Origin: Deltaproteobacteria bacterium RIFOXYA12_FULL_61_11
Lineage (GTDB): Bacteria > Bdellovibrionota_F > JAHFAK01 > YA12-FULL-61-11
Length of the DNA stretch: 6,333 nucleotides
Reading direction: 5' to 3'
Assembly: GCA_001799195.1 (NCBI GenBank)
Contig: MGSU01000268.1
Location: forward strand, 1 to 6,333
Within the stretch, counting starts at the first letter, position 1, and the number at the start of each line of letters is the position of its first letter. A model generated the notes under the pieces. It was not told where the DNA came from. It made no database searches and saw only the letters and a list, made by a program, of their open reading frames with translations. Position numbers and translations under genes: made by a program. Below are positions 5,905-6,333 of this stretch, in pieces.

Positions 5905-6318
5905 ATGAATACACTATGGCGAATAATCGCGGGAATGATTATCGGTCCCGTGGTGATAAATATAATAATAATATTGATATATTATCTATTTCAGCAAAGT
6001 GCATTGGATGATGGCCAAGCATTGTTGGTTGTAATTATCCCTATTCTTCCTGGAATGCTACTTGGCGTGTGCACAATGTGTCTTGGAAGAACCCCCAAAA
6101 CCAAGTTGGACTTTATTCTATCGCGGCTCTTCCCACTGTGTCCTCAGCACTGCGATAATGCCGTCCGTATACTGGGGAAAAGCATGGAAAGCACGTCGCG
6201 ACCCACAAACCCTCGCCTTTCGGGCGCACCTCTCCCGTCCTCGCGCGGCGCTGAAAAGACGGCCGAGATCCTGGCTCAGTCTTTTTGCGATGCGTCGGCG
6301 TGGCGGCAGGGAGTCTGA
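5905..6318 (+). CDS. Small two-helix membrane protein whose frame runs on into GC-rich DNA (probable 3' fusion or truncation)
   Basis: The 137-codon frame has two parts. Residues 1-70 are AT-rich and encode two membrane helices (about 7-29 and 39-61) joined by a short acidic loop (ALDDGQ), then a basic GRTPKTK end. This is the usual form of bacterial inner-membrane proteins of some 70-80 residues. From about residue 71 (base 6115) the DNA becomes GC-rich and the protein turns Ser/Pro/Arg-rich without secondary-structure pattern. The second half is probably not native sequence but a run-on frame across a junction. The ATG at 5905 has no strong ribosome site (GGTG at 5891-5894 at best). The function is unknown; it could be an accessory partner of the lipoprotein upstream. 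The N-terminal part is more certain than the end. Confidence 0.5.
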   Translation: MNTLWRIIAGMIIGPVVINIIIILIYYLFQQSALDDGQALLVVIIPILPGMLLGVCTMCLGRTPKTKLDFILSRLFPLCPQHCDNAVRILGKSMESTSRPTNPRLSGAPLPSSRGAEKTAEILAQSFCDASAWRQGV

Positions 6319-6333
6319 CCTCCACGCGCCGGA
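6115..6333. other. GC-rich segment right of the island, no supported gene of its own
   Basis: Composition returns to GC-rich near 6115. Besides the run-on of the small membrane protein, a frame from ATG 6158 stays open to the window edge (MPSVYWGKAWKARR...), but it is Arg-rich and has no ribosome site. A minus-strand frame (6113-6325) is equally unconvincing. A terminator-like hairpin lies at 6254-6286. Imperfect inverted arms (6296-6303 with 6322-6331) lie at the end. What follows beyond the edge would decide whether a gene starts here. Confidence 0.4.
6254..6286 (+). terminator. Rho-independent terminator candidate
   Basis: AAAAGAC (6254-6260) pairs with GTCTTTT (6279-6285). An inner GCC/GGC can close the loop, and the right arm ends in five T. 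It could end plus-strand transcription from the AT-rich island genes, but it lies before the nominal stop at 6318, which also argues that the last codons of that frame are not native. Confidence 0.35.

Larger units (their letters stand above)
5130..6115. other. AT-rich island, probable horizontally acquired segment
   Basis: Hand counts give 13 G+C of 60 at 5161-5220 and 16 of 60 at 5401-5460, against 39 of 60 at 181-240. Codon use switches with it: ATA, AAA and TTA are frequent here and rare in the left half. The island carries the lipoprotein and the small membrane protein, both on the plus strand. No transposase, integrase or tRNA is seen at either edge, so the mechanism is unknown. Confidence 0.75.

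Noticed and set aside
6158-6333. Gene starting at ATG 6158 and leaving the window
   Set aside because: No ribosome site, Arg-rich product, and the same frame is already open upstream of the ATG; cannot be supported without the sequence beyond the edge.

Overview
The window looks like a bacterial chromosome fragment with two very different base compositions. Positions 1 to about 5100 are GC-rich (a hand count of 181-240 gives 39 G+C of 60), with GC-ending codons and tightly packed, overlapping genes. About 5130-6115 is AT-rich (hand counts of 5161-5220 and 5401-5460 give 13 and 16 G+C of 60). After about 6115 the sequence turns GC-rich again. The species cannot be named from this. A large-genome, high-GC Gram-negative lineage (Myxococcota, Acidobacteriota or Planctomycetota-like) would fit the radical SAM-rich gene content, the lipoprotein and the dispersed-repeat style, but that is inference.

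Left part, plus strand: the last ~33 codons of a radical SAM/SPASM-type protein enter from the left edge and end in an ATGA overlap with a 503-residue polytopic membrane protein (101-1612), which has about ten membrane segments and a soluble C-terminal domain. This overlap fixes the membrane protein's start at 101.

Middle part, minus strand and convergent with the first pair: a three-gene operon is read from about 4706 down to 1626. It holds a family 2 glycosyltransferase of the polyprenyl-phosphate-sugar synthase type, a cobalamin-binding-domain radical SAM enzyme (ATGA overlap with the glycosyltransferase) and a radical SAM/SPASM enzyme (41-bp overlap). Thirteen bases separate the converging stop codons. 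The locus thus carries three radical SAM proteins, a donor-type glycosyltransferase and a GT-C-shaped membrane protein. A pathway that builds or modifies a lipid-linked or cell-surface glycan, or another modified metabolite, is a reasonable guess, but no substrate can be read from the sequence.

Upstream of the minus operon, 4707-5168 is non-coding. It holds a weak promoter candidate, 2.7 tandem copies of a 54-bp unit in which each full copy folds into a long imperfect hairpin (REP-like), a hairpin plus T-run on the minus strand, and short inverted and direct repeats.

Right part, AT-rich island, plus strand: a predicted 197-residue lipoprotein with a beta-sandwich-like body (5169-5762), a 142-bp gap with a 12-bp perfect palindrome, and a small two-helix membrane protein (5905-6318). 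The second half of the membrane protein's frame lies in GC-rich DNA and looks like a run-on across a recombination junction. The island is probably a horizontally acquired or accessory insertion.
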